Origin: a bacterium
GTDB lineage: Bacteria > Bacillota > Clostridia > Oscillospirales > Oscillospiraceae
DNA length: 64,000 nucleotides
NCBI GenBank assembly: GCA_004560375.1
Contig: SFVC01000004.1
Location: 1-64,000, forward strand
Reading direction: 5' to 3'
Shown here one piece after another: positions 50,295 through 59,326 of the stretch. Both the position numbers and the translations under genes were made by a program. Every line of letters begins with the position of its first letter. Position 1 is the first letter of the stretch. The notes under the pieces are model-generated. The model saw nothing but the letters and a program-made list of their open reading frames with translations. It was not told where the DNA came from and did no database searches.

Positions 50295-52187
50295 TTGAAG
50301 CGGCACATCCTGCCCCTGCGCCTGGGCTGCGCCCTGCTGGCGGCGGTTCTGCTGTGGGGGACGGTTCCCCCCGCCCGGGCCGCCGATCCGGACGTGGCCT
50401 GGCTCACCGGGAAATTTGACTCCCCCGCCTATCCGGGGCGGGAGCTGTCCTACCAGTTCCCCTATCGGGACGACTACTTTGCCATACCCGCCACCGACTA
50501 CCAGCACCCCCTGGCCCAGTGCACCCTGGGGCTGGCGGTGTCCGCCTTCCGGGCTGCCGATCTGGAGCTGGATCGGAAGGACGAGTACATCCGGGACTAT
50601 CTGGGCCAGGCGGGCTTCGGCGACATGGTGAGCCACCAGTTCGACCAGGAGCCCAGCGCCGACACCATCGCCACCCTCATGGCCTCCAAGCCCCTCCGGG
50701 ACGAGGAGGGGGAGTTCCTGCTGGTGGCGGTGGCGGTGAGCGGCGGGGGCTATGAGGACGAGTGGCTGAGCAACTTCTCCTTTGGGGACGACGTGGTGCA
50801 CCAGGGCTTTTTCAGCGCCGCCTTCACCGTGTTTGAGCGGGTGTTTGACTACGTGGACGAGCACGCCGGCGGAGGGCGGTTCAAGATCTGGATGGGGGGC
50901 TACAGCCGGGCGGCGGCGGTGAGCAACATGGCGGCGGCCCTGGCCCTGACGGCGGAGCAGGTGGACAGCGAGGATCTGTACGTCTACACCTTCGCCACCC
51001 CCAACAACATCCGGCTGGAGAGCGGCGATTTTGATCTGGACGGGGACTACGGCAGCATTTATAATGTGGTTGGGATGTTCGACCCGGTGCCCTCCATCCC
51101 CTTCCAGGAGTGGGGCTACGGCAAGCTGGGCACCACCTTCCACCTCCCCGCCCAGGAGACCACCCCGGACTACGCGGCCCGGCGGGAGCCGGTGGCGGAG
51201 ATCTACCGGGCCATCACCGACACGCCCTACAGCAACAACCCGGAGGCCAACTGGTTCATCCAGAAGCTCTATCAGCTCATCTACGACATGGCCCGCACCG
51301 CCGGGAGCTATCAGGAGGCGCTGGAGGGCGTGATCCAGGAGGCGTGGGTGAACCGCTCCAGCGCCTTCCAGCTGCTGCGCTCCCTGTGCGGGGCGCTGAG
51401 CCGGAACGGGGAGGCGGACGCCATGCTGCTGGGGGAGGCCCCCAAGGCGGACACCCTGCTGTCGGTGTTCCTCTACGATCTGGCCATGGAGGAGCTGGGC
51501 CTGCGGCCCAGCAGCTGGAACGACCTGAACCTGATGATGCAGCTGTTCTATGAGCACTGCCCGGAGGTTTACATCTCCTGGATGATGTCCCAGAGCGATC
51601 CCGCCCACCTGTTCGTGGCGGACACCGCCTACCGCCGGATCTTCCTGGACAGCCGGGTGGACTACGCCCTGCTGGACGAGGATCGCCAGCCGGTGGACGC
51701 CGTCTGCGCGGCCAGCCTGGGCCGGACGGTGATGATCACCGTCCCCTCCAGCCGCACGTACACCCTGGCCCTGTCCGCCGGCAAGGGCGGGGAGCGGGTG
51801 AAGGTGGTGGAGTACGCCGCGGGCTCCCTCCACTACGCCTACCAGCTCTACGAGCTGGACAGCGGTGGAACCTATGAGCTCACCCTGCCCATGGAATTTT
51901 GGGCGGACTGGGACGACGGGGGGCTGATCCGCGTGCCGGATCGGGAGCAGGTGGCCCCGTCCGTCCAGGCCCTGGAGCGATCCCAGGTGCACCCCAGCGC
52001 TGTCTTTGAGATCGAGGACAGCGGCTTCGTCGCCTCTTGCGCGCTGAACATCGCGCTGGGCGCTGTCATCGTGCTGCTGCTGGCCGTTGTGATCCTGCTG
52101 GTGGTGATCCTGCGGCTGGTGTGGAGGCGGACAAAGCAAAACGTCCCGGCACAAAAAAGTGAGAACGGAGGAAGTTCCCATGAGTGA
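50295..52187 (+). CDS. lipase-like alpha/beta hydrolase, secreted and C-terminally membrane-anchored
   Basis: 630 residues from TTG 50295, eight bases after AGGGGG; a GTG at 50286 overlapping the preceding stop is the alternative. A signal peptide (LGCALLAAVLLWGTVPPARA) is followed by an alpha/beta hydrolase core. The nucleophile elbow is MGGYSRAAAVSNM, resembling class 3 lipases (G-x-S-x-G with the last Gly as Ala), after LLVAVAVSGGG. The C-terminus has one membrane helix (IALGAVIVLLLAVVILLVVI) and a short basic tail. Bulk outside the cell; substrate unknown. Lies between two PF06541 genes. Confidence 0.78.
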   Translation: MKRHILPLRLGCALLAAVLLWGTVPPARAADPDVAWLTGKFDSPAYPGRELSYQFPYRDDYFAIPATDYQHPLAQCTLGLAVSAFRAADLELDRKDEYIRDYLGQAGFGDMVSHQFDQEPSADTIATLMASKPLRDEEGEFLLVAVAVSGGGYEDEWLSNFSFGDDVVHQGFFSAAFTVFERVFDYVDEHAGGGRFKIWMGGYSRAAAVSNMAAALALTAEQVDSEDLYVYTFATPNNIRLESGDFDLDGDYGSIYNVVGMFDPVPSIPFQEWGYGKLGTTFHLPAQETTPDYAARREPVAEIYRAITDTPYSNNPEANWFIQKLYQLIYDMARTAGSYQEALEGVIQEAWVNRSSAFQLLRSLCGALSRNGEADAMLLGEAPKADTLLSVFLYDLAMEELGLRPSSWNDLNLMMQLFYEHCPEVYISWMMSQSDPAHLFVADTAYRRIFLDSRVDYALLDEDRQPVDAVCAASLGRTVMITVPSSRTYTLALSAGKGGERVKVVEYAAGSLHYAYQLYELDSGGTYELTLPMEFWADWDDGGLIRVPDREQVAPSVQALERSQVHPSAVFEIEDSGFVASCALNIALGAVIVLLLAVVILLVVILRLVWRRTKQNVPAQKSENGGSSHE

Positions 52188-52941
52188 CAAACAAGCGCAG
52201 GAGCAGAACCAGGAACAAACACAGAACCAGGAGCCGAGGCAGGAGCAGGCGGCCAAGGCCGCCCCCGCGCCGTCCCCCGCCCCGCAGGAGAAGGTCTTTG
52301 CCCAGGGCTGGTGCTTTGTGAAAATCTTCGTGTTTTTCGTCCTGGGCTGTATCATCGGCACCTATTACGAGGAGATCCTGTGGTTCATCCGCTTCCACGA
52401 GCGGGTGAACCGGCAGGGTATCTTCTACGGCCCCTTCAGCCCCATCTATGGCCTGGGTATCAGCATCTTCGTGATCTTCCTGGGCCGGAACGCGGAAAAG
52501 CGATCCTGGCTGAAAACCTGGGCCTGGTCGGCCCTCATCGGCGGGTGCACCGAGTACGCCACCAGCCTCATCGCCGAGAAGATCTTCGGCTCCACCATCT
52601 GGGACTATTCCAATGTCCCCACCAACATCAACGGCCGCACCACCCTCCTGTTCATGATCTTCTGGGGGCTGGGGGGCATGGTGCTGATGAAGCTGGTGTA
52701 TCCCTTCATCTCCAAGTGGATCGAGAAGATCCCCTACAAGATCGGCCAGCCGGTGTTCTGCATCGCGCTGGCTCTGATGATCGTGGATCTGGTGCTGTCC
52801 TACGGGGCCATGGGCCGCCGGGCCATGCGGGATCAGGGGATGCCCCCCCAGACCTTCATCGGCCAGTTCTTCGACCGGGTGTATCCGGACGAGTACATCG
52901 ACGAAAAGATCCCGGCCATGGTGTTCAAGCAGGAGGAGTAG
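52180..52941 (+). CDS. PF06541 putative membrane transporter protein (second copy)
   Basis: 253 residues from ATG 52180 (SD GGAGG), overlapping the lipase-like gene by eight bases. A disordered Gln/Glu/Pro/Ala N-terminus of about 45 residues precedes the membrane part: FVLGCIIGTYYEEILWF, GPFSPIYGLGISIF, GGCTEYATSLIAE and WDYSN. It is a paralogue of the protein at 49,222-49,767, but longer at both ends. Translationally coupled to the lipase-like protein, suggesting they work together. Confidence 0.82.
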   Translation: MSDKQAQEQNQEQTQNQEPRQEQAAKAAPAPSPAPQEKVFAQGWCFVKIFVFFVLGCIIGTYYEEILWFIRFHERVNRQGIFYGPFSPIYGLGISIFVIFLGRNAEKRSWLKTWAWSALIGGCTEYATSLIAEKIFGSTIWDYSNVPTNINGRTTLLFMIFWGLGGMVLMKLVYPFISKWIEKIPYKIGQPVFCIALALMIVDLVLSYGAMGRRAMRDQGMPPQTFIGQFFDRVYPDEYIDEKIPAMVFKQEE

Positions 52942-52957
52942 AACCGCGGAAGCGGAA

Positions 52958-52992
52958 AAGGCCGGGCAGATTGCCCGGCCTTCTCTCATTTT
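52958..52992 (+). terminator. intrinsic terminator
   Basis: AAGGCCGGGCA pairs with TGCCCGGCCTT around a GAT loop, followed by CTCTCATTTTT. Ends the SGNH-to-PF06541 unit. Confidence 0.85.
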
Positions 52993-53015
52993 TCCCGAAA
53001 CTTTTCGGGAAGCTC

Positions 53016-53044
53016 TTTACTTTTTCTCCGTCCTGTTATACAAT
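53016..53044 (+). promoter_or_regulatory. promoter of the MBL/beta-CASP gene
   Basis: TTTACT (53016-53021), 17 bp, TACAAT (53039-53044), about 50 bp before the start codon. Confidence 0.5.
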
Positions 53045-53094
53045 GCCATTATAGAACCTGCACAAGACAGGAAAGAGAATCGAGGTGCCTTTTG

Positions 53095-54690
53095 ATGAAA
53101 TTGACCTTTTTCGGCGCGGCCAAGGCGGTTACCGGCAGCTGTCACTGCGTGGAGGCCAACGGCCACAAGGTGCTGGTGGACTGCGGCCTTCAGCAGGGCC
53201 GGGACGAGCGGGACAACGCCGAGCTGGATTTCGCCCCCTCCCTCATCGACGACATGGTGGTCACACACGCCCACATCGATCACTCGGGGCGCATCCCTCT
53301 GCTGGTGAAGGAGGGCTTCCGGGGCAATATCTACTGCACCCGGCTGACGGCCCAGCTGCTGGACATCATGCTCCGGGACTCCGCCCACATCCAGGAGAGC
53401 GACGCCGCCTGGGAGAATCAGAAGGGCCAGCGGGCGGGCAAGCCCCCCGTGGAGCCGCTGTACACCATCGTGGACGTGGAGCGGGCCCTGCGGCACGTGG
53501 TCACCATGGAGTACGAGCAGGAGTTCCAGATCTCCGACGGCATCCGGGCCCGGTTCATCGACGCGGGCCACCTGCTGGGCTCCGCCTGCGCGGAGCTGTG
53601 GCTCACCGAGGGGGAAGAGACCCGGAAGATCGTGTTTTCCGGCGACATCGGCAATCGGAAAACCCCCATCATCCGCGCCCCCCAGTACATCACGGACGCC
53701 GACTATGTGGTGACGGAGAGCACCTACGGCGACCGGCTCCACAACGTGAAGGAAAAGCCCAACTACGCCGACGATCTGGCCCGGGTCATTGACGAGACCA
53801 TGGCCGAGGGGGGCAACCTGATCATCCCCTCCTTCGCCGTGGGCCGCACCCAGGAGCTGCTGTACTTCATCCGCCAGATCAAGGAGGAGGGGCTGGTGAA
53901 GCACAACCCCGATTTCCAGGTGTATGTGGACTCCCCCCTGGCGGGGGCGGCCACCGAGATCTTCTCCGGCGATCTCACCGGCTACCTGGACGAGGACGCC
54001 ATCGAGCACCTGCGGGGCGGGGCGCTGTTCCGCTTCCCGGGGCTGAACATCACCGAGGGCACCGAGGAATCCCGGGGGCTGAACACCGACCCCACCCCCA
54101 AGGTGATCATCTCCGCCTCCGGTATGTGCGACGCGGGCCGCATCCGGCACCACCTGAAGCACAACCTGTGGCGGCCGGAGTGCACCATCCTCTTTGTGGG
54201 CTATCAGGCGGACGGCTCCCTGGGCCGCCGGATCCTGGACGGGGCCCAGCGGGTGCGGCTGTTCGGGGAGGAGGTGGCCGTCCGGGCGCGGATCGTCCGC
54301 TTCCACGGCCTGAGCTCCCACGCCGACCGGGACGGGCTGGTGCGCTGGATCAATGCCTTCAGCCCCAAGCCCAAGCAGGTGTTCGTGGTGCACGGCGAGG
54401 CCCGGGCCGCGGAGAACTACACCCAGACCCTGAAGGAGATGGGCTTTGCCGTCCACGCCCCCGACTACGAGGAGGTCTACGACCTGCTGGACAACCGCAT
54501 GATCGCCCCGGGCATCGTGCTGGAGCCCAAGGTGCCGGCGGCCCCCATGGGCTCTCCGGCCTACCGCCGGCTGGAGGATATGGGCCAGAAGCTGCTGGAG
54601 GTCATCGCCCACAACCGGGGCGGCTCCAACAAGGATCTGGGCAAGTTCGAGGATCAGATCCGGGCGCTTATTGCCAAGTGGGATCGCTGA
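53095..54690 (+). CDS. MBL-fold beta-CASP ribonuclease-like protein
   Basis: 531 residues from ATG 53095 (GAGGTG eight bases upstream). Metallo-beta-lactamase motifs: VVTHAHIDHSGRIPLL, the Asp/His of FIDAGHLLGSAC and VFSGDIGN. The beta-CASP insert and its terminal motifs are present (LIIPSFAVGRTQELLYF, ISASGMCDAGRI, FHGLSSHAD, VVHGEA). Related to archaeal and bacterial CPSF-type nucleases; probably a cytoplasmic RNase. Single-gene unit with its own promoter and terminator. Confidence 0.9.
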   Translation: MKLTFFGAAKAVTGSCHCVEANGHKVLVDCGLQQGRDERDNAELDFAPSLIDDMVVTHAHIDHSGRIPLLVKEGFRGNIYCTRLTAQLLDIMLRDSAHIQESDAAWENQKGQRAGKPPVEPLYTIVDVERALRHVVTMEYEQEFQISDGIRARFIDAGHLLGSACAELWLTEGEETRKIVFSGDIGNRKTPIIRAPQYITDADYVVTESTYGDRLHNVKEKPNYADDLARVIDETMAEGGNLIIPSFAVGRTQELLYFIRQIKEEGLVKHNPDFQVYVDSPLAGAATEIFSGDLTGYLDEDAIEHLRGGALFRFPGLNITEGTEESRGLNTDPTPKVIISASGMCDAGRIRHHLKHNLWRPECTILFVGYQADGSLGRRILDGAQRVRLFGEEVAVRARIVRFHGLSSHADRDGLVRWINAFSPKPKQVFVVHGEARAAENYTQTLKEMGFAVHAPDYEEVYDLLDNRMIAPGIVLEPKVPAAPMGSPAYRRLEDMGQKLLEVIAHNRGGSNKDLGKFEDQIRALIAKWDR

Positions 54691-54711
54691 CGTACGTTGG
54701 AATAGAAGAAA

Positions 54712-54743
54712 CGCCCCGGAGAGGTTTTCTCCGGGGCGCTTTT
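54712..54743 (+). terminator. intrinsic terminator
   Basis: CGCCCCGGAGA pairs with TCTCCGGGGCG and is followed by CTTTTC. Ends the MBL gene. The remaining bases to 54,834 hold only an imperfect hairpin (about 54811-54832) that may serve the converging glmM. Confidence 0.8.
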
Positions 54744-54834
54744 CAATACCCGGCCAAAGCCCAGCGCAGCGGGTTTGGCCGGGAGAGGAGGAGCAAGGAA
54801 GCGGGATGAGGAATGCCCGTCAGGGCGTTCCGAA

Positions 54835-56214
54835 TCAGAGCGGACTTTGCTCCGACGAATGTCCCTGGGCGATGATCACGTCTACTACACGTTGTGCGAG
54901 GCTCTGGCACTGGCCCTTTTCCGGGGCCTCCACCATCACCCGCACCAGCGGCTCGGTGCCCGACTCCCGCACCAGGATCCGGCCCGTGTCCCCCAGCTCG
55001 TCGGCCACGGCCTGTACCGCCGTCTGGACGGCGGGATCGTCCTGGGCGGTCTTTTTGTCCTTCACCCGCACGTTGATCAACACCTGCGGGTAAATCGTCA
55101 CCGGCTCCGCCAGACGGCTCAGCGTCTCCTTCTTGGCCATCATCACCTCCATCACCTTCAGGGCGGTGAGGATGCCGTCCCCCGTCCGGGCGTACTTGGA
55201 GAAGATGATGTGCCCCGACTGCTCGCCGCCTAAACGGCGGCCGTTCTTCACCATGTCCTCGTAGACGTACTTATCCCCCACGGCGGTCTTGACGTAGCCG
55301 ATGCCCGCCGCGTCCAGCGCCTTGTACAGCCCAAAGTTGGACATGACGGTGGTCACCACCGTGTTGGTGAGCAGCTTGCCCCGCTCCTTCATATACAGGC
55401 CATACAGGTACATAATCTGGTCGCCGTCCACCAGGCTGCCGTTTTCGTCCACGGCAAGGCACCGATCCGCATCCCCGTCGAAGGCGAAGCCCGCGTCGCA
55501 GCCGTGCTCCTTCACGTACTTCCTCAGCCCGTCGATATGGGTGGAGCCCGCGTCCTGGTTGATGTTCAGCCCGTCCGGGCGGTCGTTGATCACGTACACG
55601 TCCGCGCCCAGGGAGCGGAACACGTTGGGGGCGATGCTCCAGGCGGAGCCGTTGGCGCAGTCCAGGGCGATCTTCTTCCCCCGGAAGGAGTACACCGCCA
55701 GCGAGATCAGGTAGCCCATATAGCGGTTGCGGCCCGCGGCGTGATCCACGATGCTGCCGATCCCCTCGCCGGTGGCGAAGGGCAGCTTGGGCAGGGCCTG
55801 GCCGTCCACCTCCAGCCGGCCGTCCAGATAGTCCTCCACCAGCCGGATGGTGCCCTCGTCCATCTTCTCCCCCTCCCGGTTCATCAGCTTGATGCCGTTG
55901 TCGTAGTAGGGGTTGTGGGAGGCGGAGATCATCACGCCGCAGTCGAACCCGTCCGTCCGGGTGACGTAGGACACGGAGGGGGTGGTGGTGACGTGGAGCA
56001 GGTACACGTCCGCCCCGGAGGCGGCCATGCCCGCGCTGATGGCGTACTCCAGCATATAGCTGGAGCGGCGGGTGTCCTTGCCCACCACGATCCGAGCCCG
56101 GTGCTCCCTGCCGTAGTACCAGCCCAGGAAGCGGCCCACCTCATAGGCGTGATGGGCGGTGAGCTCCACGTTGGCCTTCCCCCGGAAGCCGTCGGTGCCG
56201 AAATATTTTCCCAT
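54835..56214 (-). CDS. glmM: phosphoglucosamine mutase
   Basis: 459 residues, SD GGGAGA. Catalytic Ser in GVMISASHNPYYDNG, metal loop FAFDGDADRCLAV, sugar-binding GGEQSGHIIF and phosphate-binding RESGTEPLVRVM. Converts glucosamine-6-phosphate to glucosamine-1-phosphate for cell wall precursors. The N-terminus YFGTDGFRGKAN is typical. Two bases after the beta-helix gene, hence translationally coupled to an enzyme that probably acts on a related sugar. Confidence 0.93.
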   Translation of the reverse strand: MGKYFGTDGFRGKANVELTAHHAYEVGRFLGWYYGREHRARIVVGKDTRRSSYMLEYAISAGMAASGADVYLLHVTTTPSVSYVTRTDGFDCGVMISASHNPYYDNGIKLMNREGEKMDEGTIRLVEDYLDGRLEVDGQALPKLPFATGEGIGSIVDHAAGRNRYMGYLISLAVYSFRGKKIALDCANGSAWSIAPNVFRSLGADVYVINDRPDGLNINQDAGSTHIDGLRKYVKEHGCDAGFAFDGDADRCLAVDENGSLVDGDQIMYLYGLYMKERGKLLTNTVVTTVMSNFGLYKALDAAGIGYVKTAVGDKYVYEDMVKNGRRLGGEQSGHIIFSKYARTGDGILTALKVMEVMMAKKETLSRLAEPVTIYPQVLINVRVKDKKTAQDDPAVQTAVQAVADELGDTGRILVRESGTEPLVRVMVEAPEKGQCQSLAQRVVDVIIAQGHSSEQSPL

Positions 56215-56216
56215 AG

Positions 56217-56885
56217 TCAGTCTCCCTTCCGCTTGGGGACGACGACGCCCCCGGTCTTATAGATGCTGTCCGCCGGGACGGCGCCCCGGACGCAGGACAG
56301 GGGATAGACGTTGCTGTGGGGCCCGATGACCGTGCCCGGGTTGAGCACGCTATTGCAGCCAACCTCCACCCAGTCGCCCAGGATGGCCCCGAACTTCTTC
56401 CGGCCCGTCTCCATGGCCTCCCCCTCGTTTTTCACGGTGACGAGGGTTTTGTCCGACTTCACGTTGGAGGTGATGGAGCCCGCCCCCATGTGGCTCTTAT
56501 AGCCCAGGATGGAGTCGCCCACGTAGTTGTAGTGGGGCACCTGGACGCTGTCGAACAGGATCACGTTTTTCAGCTCCACCGAGTTGCCGACGACACACCC
56601 CGCCCCCACCAGGGCGGAGCCCCGGATAAAGGCGCAGTGGCGCACCTCGGTGTCGGGGCCGATGATGCAGGGCGCGCCCAGGAAGGCGGTGGGGGCGATT
56701 TTGGCCGTCTCATGCACCCACACCTGGGGGGCGCGCTCCTGGTAGTCGTCCCCCAGGGCGGGGCCCAGAGTGAGGATCAGCTCCTTGATGCCGTCCAGGG
56801 CCTGCCAGGGGTATGCAAAGCGGGCCAGATAGTCCCCAGCCAGGGTGTGGCTCAGGTCAAACAGCCCGGTTGTGTTCAAATTCAT
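56217..56885 (-). CDS. left-handed beta-helix acyltransferase/GlmU-C-like protein
   Basis: 222 residues, SD GAGGAGG. N-terminal 60 residues are helical; the rest is a left-handed beta-helix of hexapeptide repeats (VWVHETAKIAPTAFLGAPC, IRGSALVGAGCVVGNSVELK) ending with the SILGYKSHMGAGSITSNVK loop found in the C-terminal half of GlmU. It lacks the nucleotidyltransferase domain, so it is not a full GlmU. Next to glmM it may acetylate an amino sugar or bind UDP-sugar. Confidence 0.8.
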   Translation of the reverse strand: MNLNTTGLFDLSHTLAGDYLARFAYPWQALDGIKELILTLGPALGDDYQERAPQVWVHETAKIAPTAFLGAPCIIGPDTEVRHCAFIRGSALVGAGCVVGNSVELKNVILFDSVQVPHYNYVGDSILGYKSHMGAGSITSNVKSDKTLVTVKNEGEAMETGRKKFGAILGDWVEVGCNSVLNPGTVIGPHSNVYPLSCVRGAVPADSIYKTGGVVVPKRKGD

Positions 56886-56898
56886 GGAAAATACCTCC

Positions 56899-57387
56899 TC
56901 ATTTTTGATCCGGCACCCGCTTCACCAGTATCCCGGACACGATCCCGATCAGCACCCCGGCGATGGTGCCCGAGATCCACAGCACCGGCAGATACCACGC
57001 CAGCCGGGAGGTCTCCAGCATGGCCATGGCCACTAAAATCTGCCCCGCGTTGTGGGCCACGCCCCCCGCCACGCTGACGCCCACGGAGGAGAACTTCCCC
57101 GTCCGCTTCAGCAGGCCCATGAGGGACAGGCTCAGCGCCGCCCCGGCCACACTGTAGGCCAGCGCCGCCCCGTTGCCGAACAGCAGGGCCACCAGCACCA
57201 CCCGCACCAGCGAGATCACGCAGGCGTCCCGCCAGCCCAGCCGGTACAGGGCGAACACGATGGCCAGGTTGGGCAGGCCCAGCTTCACCCCCGGCACCCA
57301 CAGGGGGGGCACCAGCGACTCCAGATAGGACAGCACCAGGGCCAGGGCGGTCAACAGCCCGTACTGGGCCACTTTTGACGCTTTCAT
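56899..57387 (-). CDS. Gx transporter family (HepS-I-like) membrane protein
   Basis: 162 residues with five or six membrane segments. Diagnostic stretches are GLLTALALVLSYLES, VPGVKLGLPNLAIVFALY and GGVAHNAGQILVAM, shared by proteins annotated as heptaprenyl diphosphate synthase component I or Gx transporter, which resemble ECF substrate-binding subunits. It follows the NusG-domain-II gene by nine bases. This pair matches, as recalled, EetA and EetB of Gram-positive extracellular electron transfer loci. Confidence 0.83.
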   Translation of the reverse strand: MKASKVAQYGLLTALALVLSYLESLVPPLWVPGVKLGLPNLAIVFALYRLGWRDACVISLVRVVLVALLFGNGAALAYSVAGAALSLSLMGLLKRTGKFSSVGVSVAGGVAHNAGQILVAMAMLETSRLAWYLPVLWISGTIAGVLIGIVSGILVKRVPDQK

Positions 57388-57396
57388 TCTACACCC

Positions 57397-57774
57397 CTAA
57401 CCCGTGGAGCCGTCCACGCCGTTTTCCACGCCCCCCTCGATGGAGACGATGAGCCTATGGGGCAGGCAGACGATGGACTCCCCGTTGTAGCGCACCGCCC
57501 CCTGGCGCACGCACACCTGGTCGGGGCAGTCCGCCCGCTCCACCCGGGCCGTGCCGTTCTCAATGATCAGCAGGTTGCCGTGGCCCGGCTCGCCTAACTC
57601 CACCCGGGCGTCCTGGCTGAGGGGCAGCTCCAGCACTGTCTCGCCGTCGATCTGCACACGGGCCACGCCCCCCGCCCGCCGGGTGAGCCCCAGCCACAGG
57701 GCCAGCACGCCTGCCACCAGCAGCAGGGCGGCAATCAGTATAGCATCATTCCGATGGGTTTTCAACCACTCCAC
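57397..57774 (-). CDS. membrane-anchored NusG domain II protein
   Basis: 125 residues from GTG 57774, six bases after GGAGG; a TTG at 57795 has no SD. One membrane helix (AILIAALLLVAGVLALWLGL) and an extracellular NusG_II-type beta domain with the motif ADCPDQVCVRQGAVRYNGES (two Cys that could form a disulfide or bind a ligand) and IVCLPHRLIVSIEGG. Sits between rnfB and the Gx-transporter gene. As recalled, this family includes EetA. Confidence 0.83.
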   Translation of the reverse strand: MEWLKTHRNDAILIAALLLVAGVLALWLGLTRRAGGVARVQIDGETVLELPLSQDARVELGEPGHGNLLIIENGTARVERADCPDQVCVRQGAVRYNGESIVCLPHRLIVSIEGGVENGVDGSTG

Positions 57775-57836
57775 AAAATTCCTCCAAAACCGCAACGGAG
57801 GGAGGGCCTCGCGGCCTTCCCCCGTCCATGCTTCGG

Positions 57837-57864
57837 GGCACGGCGGGCTATGGCCCGCCGTGCC
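57837..57864 (-). other. perfect hairpin between rnfB and the NusG-II gene
   Basis: A 12-bp perfect stem with a four-base loop, lacking a downstream T tract on either strand. It may stabilise or process the mRNA between the rnf part and the downstream genes rather than end it. Confidence 0.5.
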
Positions 57865-57879
57865 TCCGATTTCCTCTTA

Positions 57880-58701
57880 TCAGCCGTTGACGACCTCGGC
57901 CTTGGTGATGTTCAGCGCCACCAGGCACCCGGCCTTGCACACCTCGATGCACTTGCCGCAGCCGTCGCACTTGGCGTAGTCGATGCTCGCCAGGTTGTCG
58001 GTGACGGTGATGGCCCCGGTGTGGCAGTTCTTCTCGCACAGATGGCAGCCGATACAGCCCGCGGTGCAGCTCTTGCGGGTGCCCGCGCCCTTCTGGCGGC
58101 TGTTGCAGTCCACCACCATGTGGGCATCGGCGGGACGCATGGCGATGACGTCGTTGGGGCAGGTCTTGGCGCACAGGCCGCAGCCGATGCACACGGAGGC
58201 GTCCACCCGGGCCAGCCCGCCGTTGATGTGGATGGCGGACACGGGGCATACCTGGGCGCAGTCGCCCAGGCCGATGCAGCCGTAGACGCACTTGCCCGTG
58301 CCGCCGAACAGCAGCTTGGCGGCGGCGCAGCTCTCCAGGCCCTTGTAGTCCATCTTCACGGAGGTAGCCTCGCAGGTGCCGGAGCAGCGCACCTCAGCCA
58401 CCTGCTTGGCCACGTCGCCGGCCTCCCGGCCCAGCACCTTGCCGATGCTCTCGGCGGCGCCGGCGCCGCCGGGGACGCACAGGCTGACGGACAGCTCGGG
58501 ATCCTCCACCAGGGCGGCGGCGTACCCGTCGCACCCGGCGAAGCCGCAGGCGCCGCAGTTGGCGCCGGGCAGGCACTCGCGCACCATGGGGATGCGCTCG
58601 TCCACCTCCACCGCCATGAACTTGGAGGCGATGGTCAGCATCACGGCGCACAGCAGGCCGATGACGGCCACCACGATCACTGCGATTACAATCGGATTCA
58701 T
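57880..58701 (-). CDS. rnfB: Rnf complex subunit RnfB
   Basis: 273 residues, SD GAGGGGAAG. N-terminal membrane anchor (VIAVIVVAVIGLLCAVML), then the GANCGACGFAGCDGYA 4Fe-4S fold and several further clusters: CIGLGDCAQVCP, CIGCGLCAKTCP, CIGCHLCEKNC and CDGCGKCIEVC. It is the ferredoxin-facing subunit that feeds electrons into the ion-pumping Rnf complex. Last rnf gene, as in Clostridia. Confidence 0.95.
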   Translation of the reverse strand: MNPIVIAVIVVAVIGLLCAVMLTIASKFMAVEVDERIPMVRECLPGANCGACGFAGCDGYAAALVEDPELSVSLCVPGGAGAAESIGKVLGREAGDVAKQVAEVRCSGTCEATSVKMDYKGLESCAAAKLLFGGTGKCVYGCIGLGDCAQVCPVSAIHINGGLARVDASVCIGCGLCAKTCPNDVIAMRPADAHMVVDCNSRQKGAGTRKSCTAGCIGCHLCEKNCHTGAITVTDNLASIDYAKCDGCGKCIEVCKAGCLVALNITKAEVVNG

Positions 58702-58714
58702 ACGCTTCCCCTCC

Positions 58715-59326
58715 TTAACCCAACAGGTTTTCCACGAGGCCGGCGAAGCCCATGAAGGACACGGACACGATGGCCGCGGAGATCAGGGTGATGGGCATCC
58801 CCTTGAAGCACTCGGGGCACTTGCACTTGTCCACCCGGCTGCGAACGCCGGAGAACAGCACCATGGCCAGCAGGAAGCCCAGGCCGGAGCCCAGGGCGTT
58901 GAACAGCGCCTGGACGAAGGAGCCGCCAAAGGCGGTGACGCCCATGTAGTTGTCCACGTTGCTGATGCACACGCCCAGCACCGCGCAGTTGGTGGTGATC
59001 AGGGGCAGGTACACGCCCAGGGCGGCGTGGAGGGAGGGGATGTACTTCTTCAGCACGATCTCCACCAGCTGCACCAGGGCGGCGATCACCAGGATAAACA
59101 CGATAGTCTGGAGGTAGCCCAGCCCGTTTTGATCCAGCACATAATGCTGGATGGGGTAGGTGACGGCGGTGGCCAGCACCATGACGAAGATGACGGCCAC
59201 GCTCATACCGGCGGCCTGATCCAGCTTCTTGGACACGCCCAGGAAGGGGCAGATGCCCAAAAACTGGGCCAGCACGTAGTTGTTTACCAGAACGGCCGCC
59301 ATGACAATGGCTAATAACTCTTTCAT
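58715..59326 (-). CDS. rnfA: Rnf complex subunit RnfA
   Basis: 203 residues, six membrane segments. Conserved ILAVIM-type N-terminus (here LAIVMAAVLVNNYVLAQFLG, ICPFLGVSKKLDQAAGM) and GVYLPLITTNCAVLGV with the Cys that helps hold an intramembrane iron-sulfur centre with RnfE. The start overlaps the rnfE stop (ATGA). Confidence 0.95.
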   Translation of the reverse strand: MKELLAIVMAAVLVNNYVLAQFLGICPFLGVSKKLDQAAGMSVAVIFVMVLATAVTYPIQHYVLDQNGLGYLQTIVFILVIAALVQLVEIVLKKYIPSLHAALGVYLPLITTNCAVLGVCISNVDNYMGVTAFGGSFVQALFNALGSGLGFLLAMVLFSGVRSRVDKCKCPECFKGMPITLISAAIVSVSFMGFAGLVENLLG

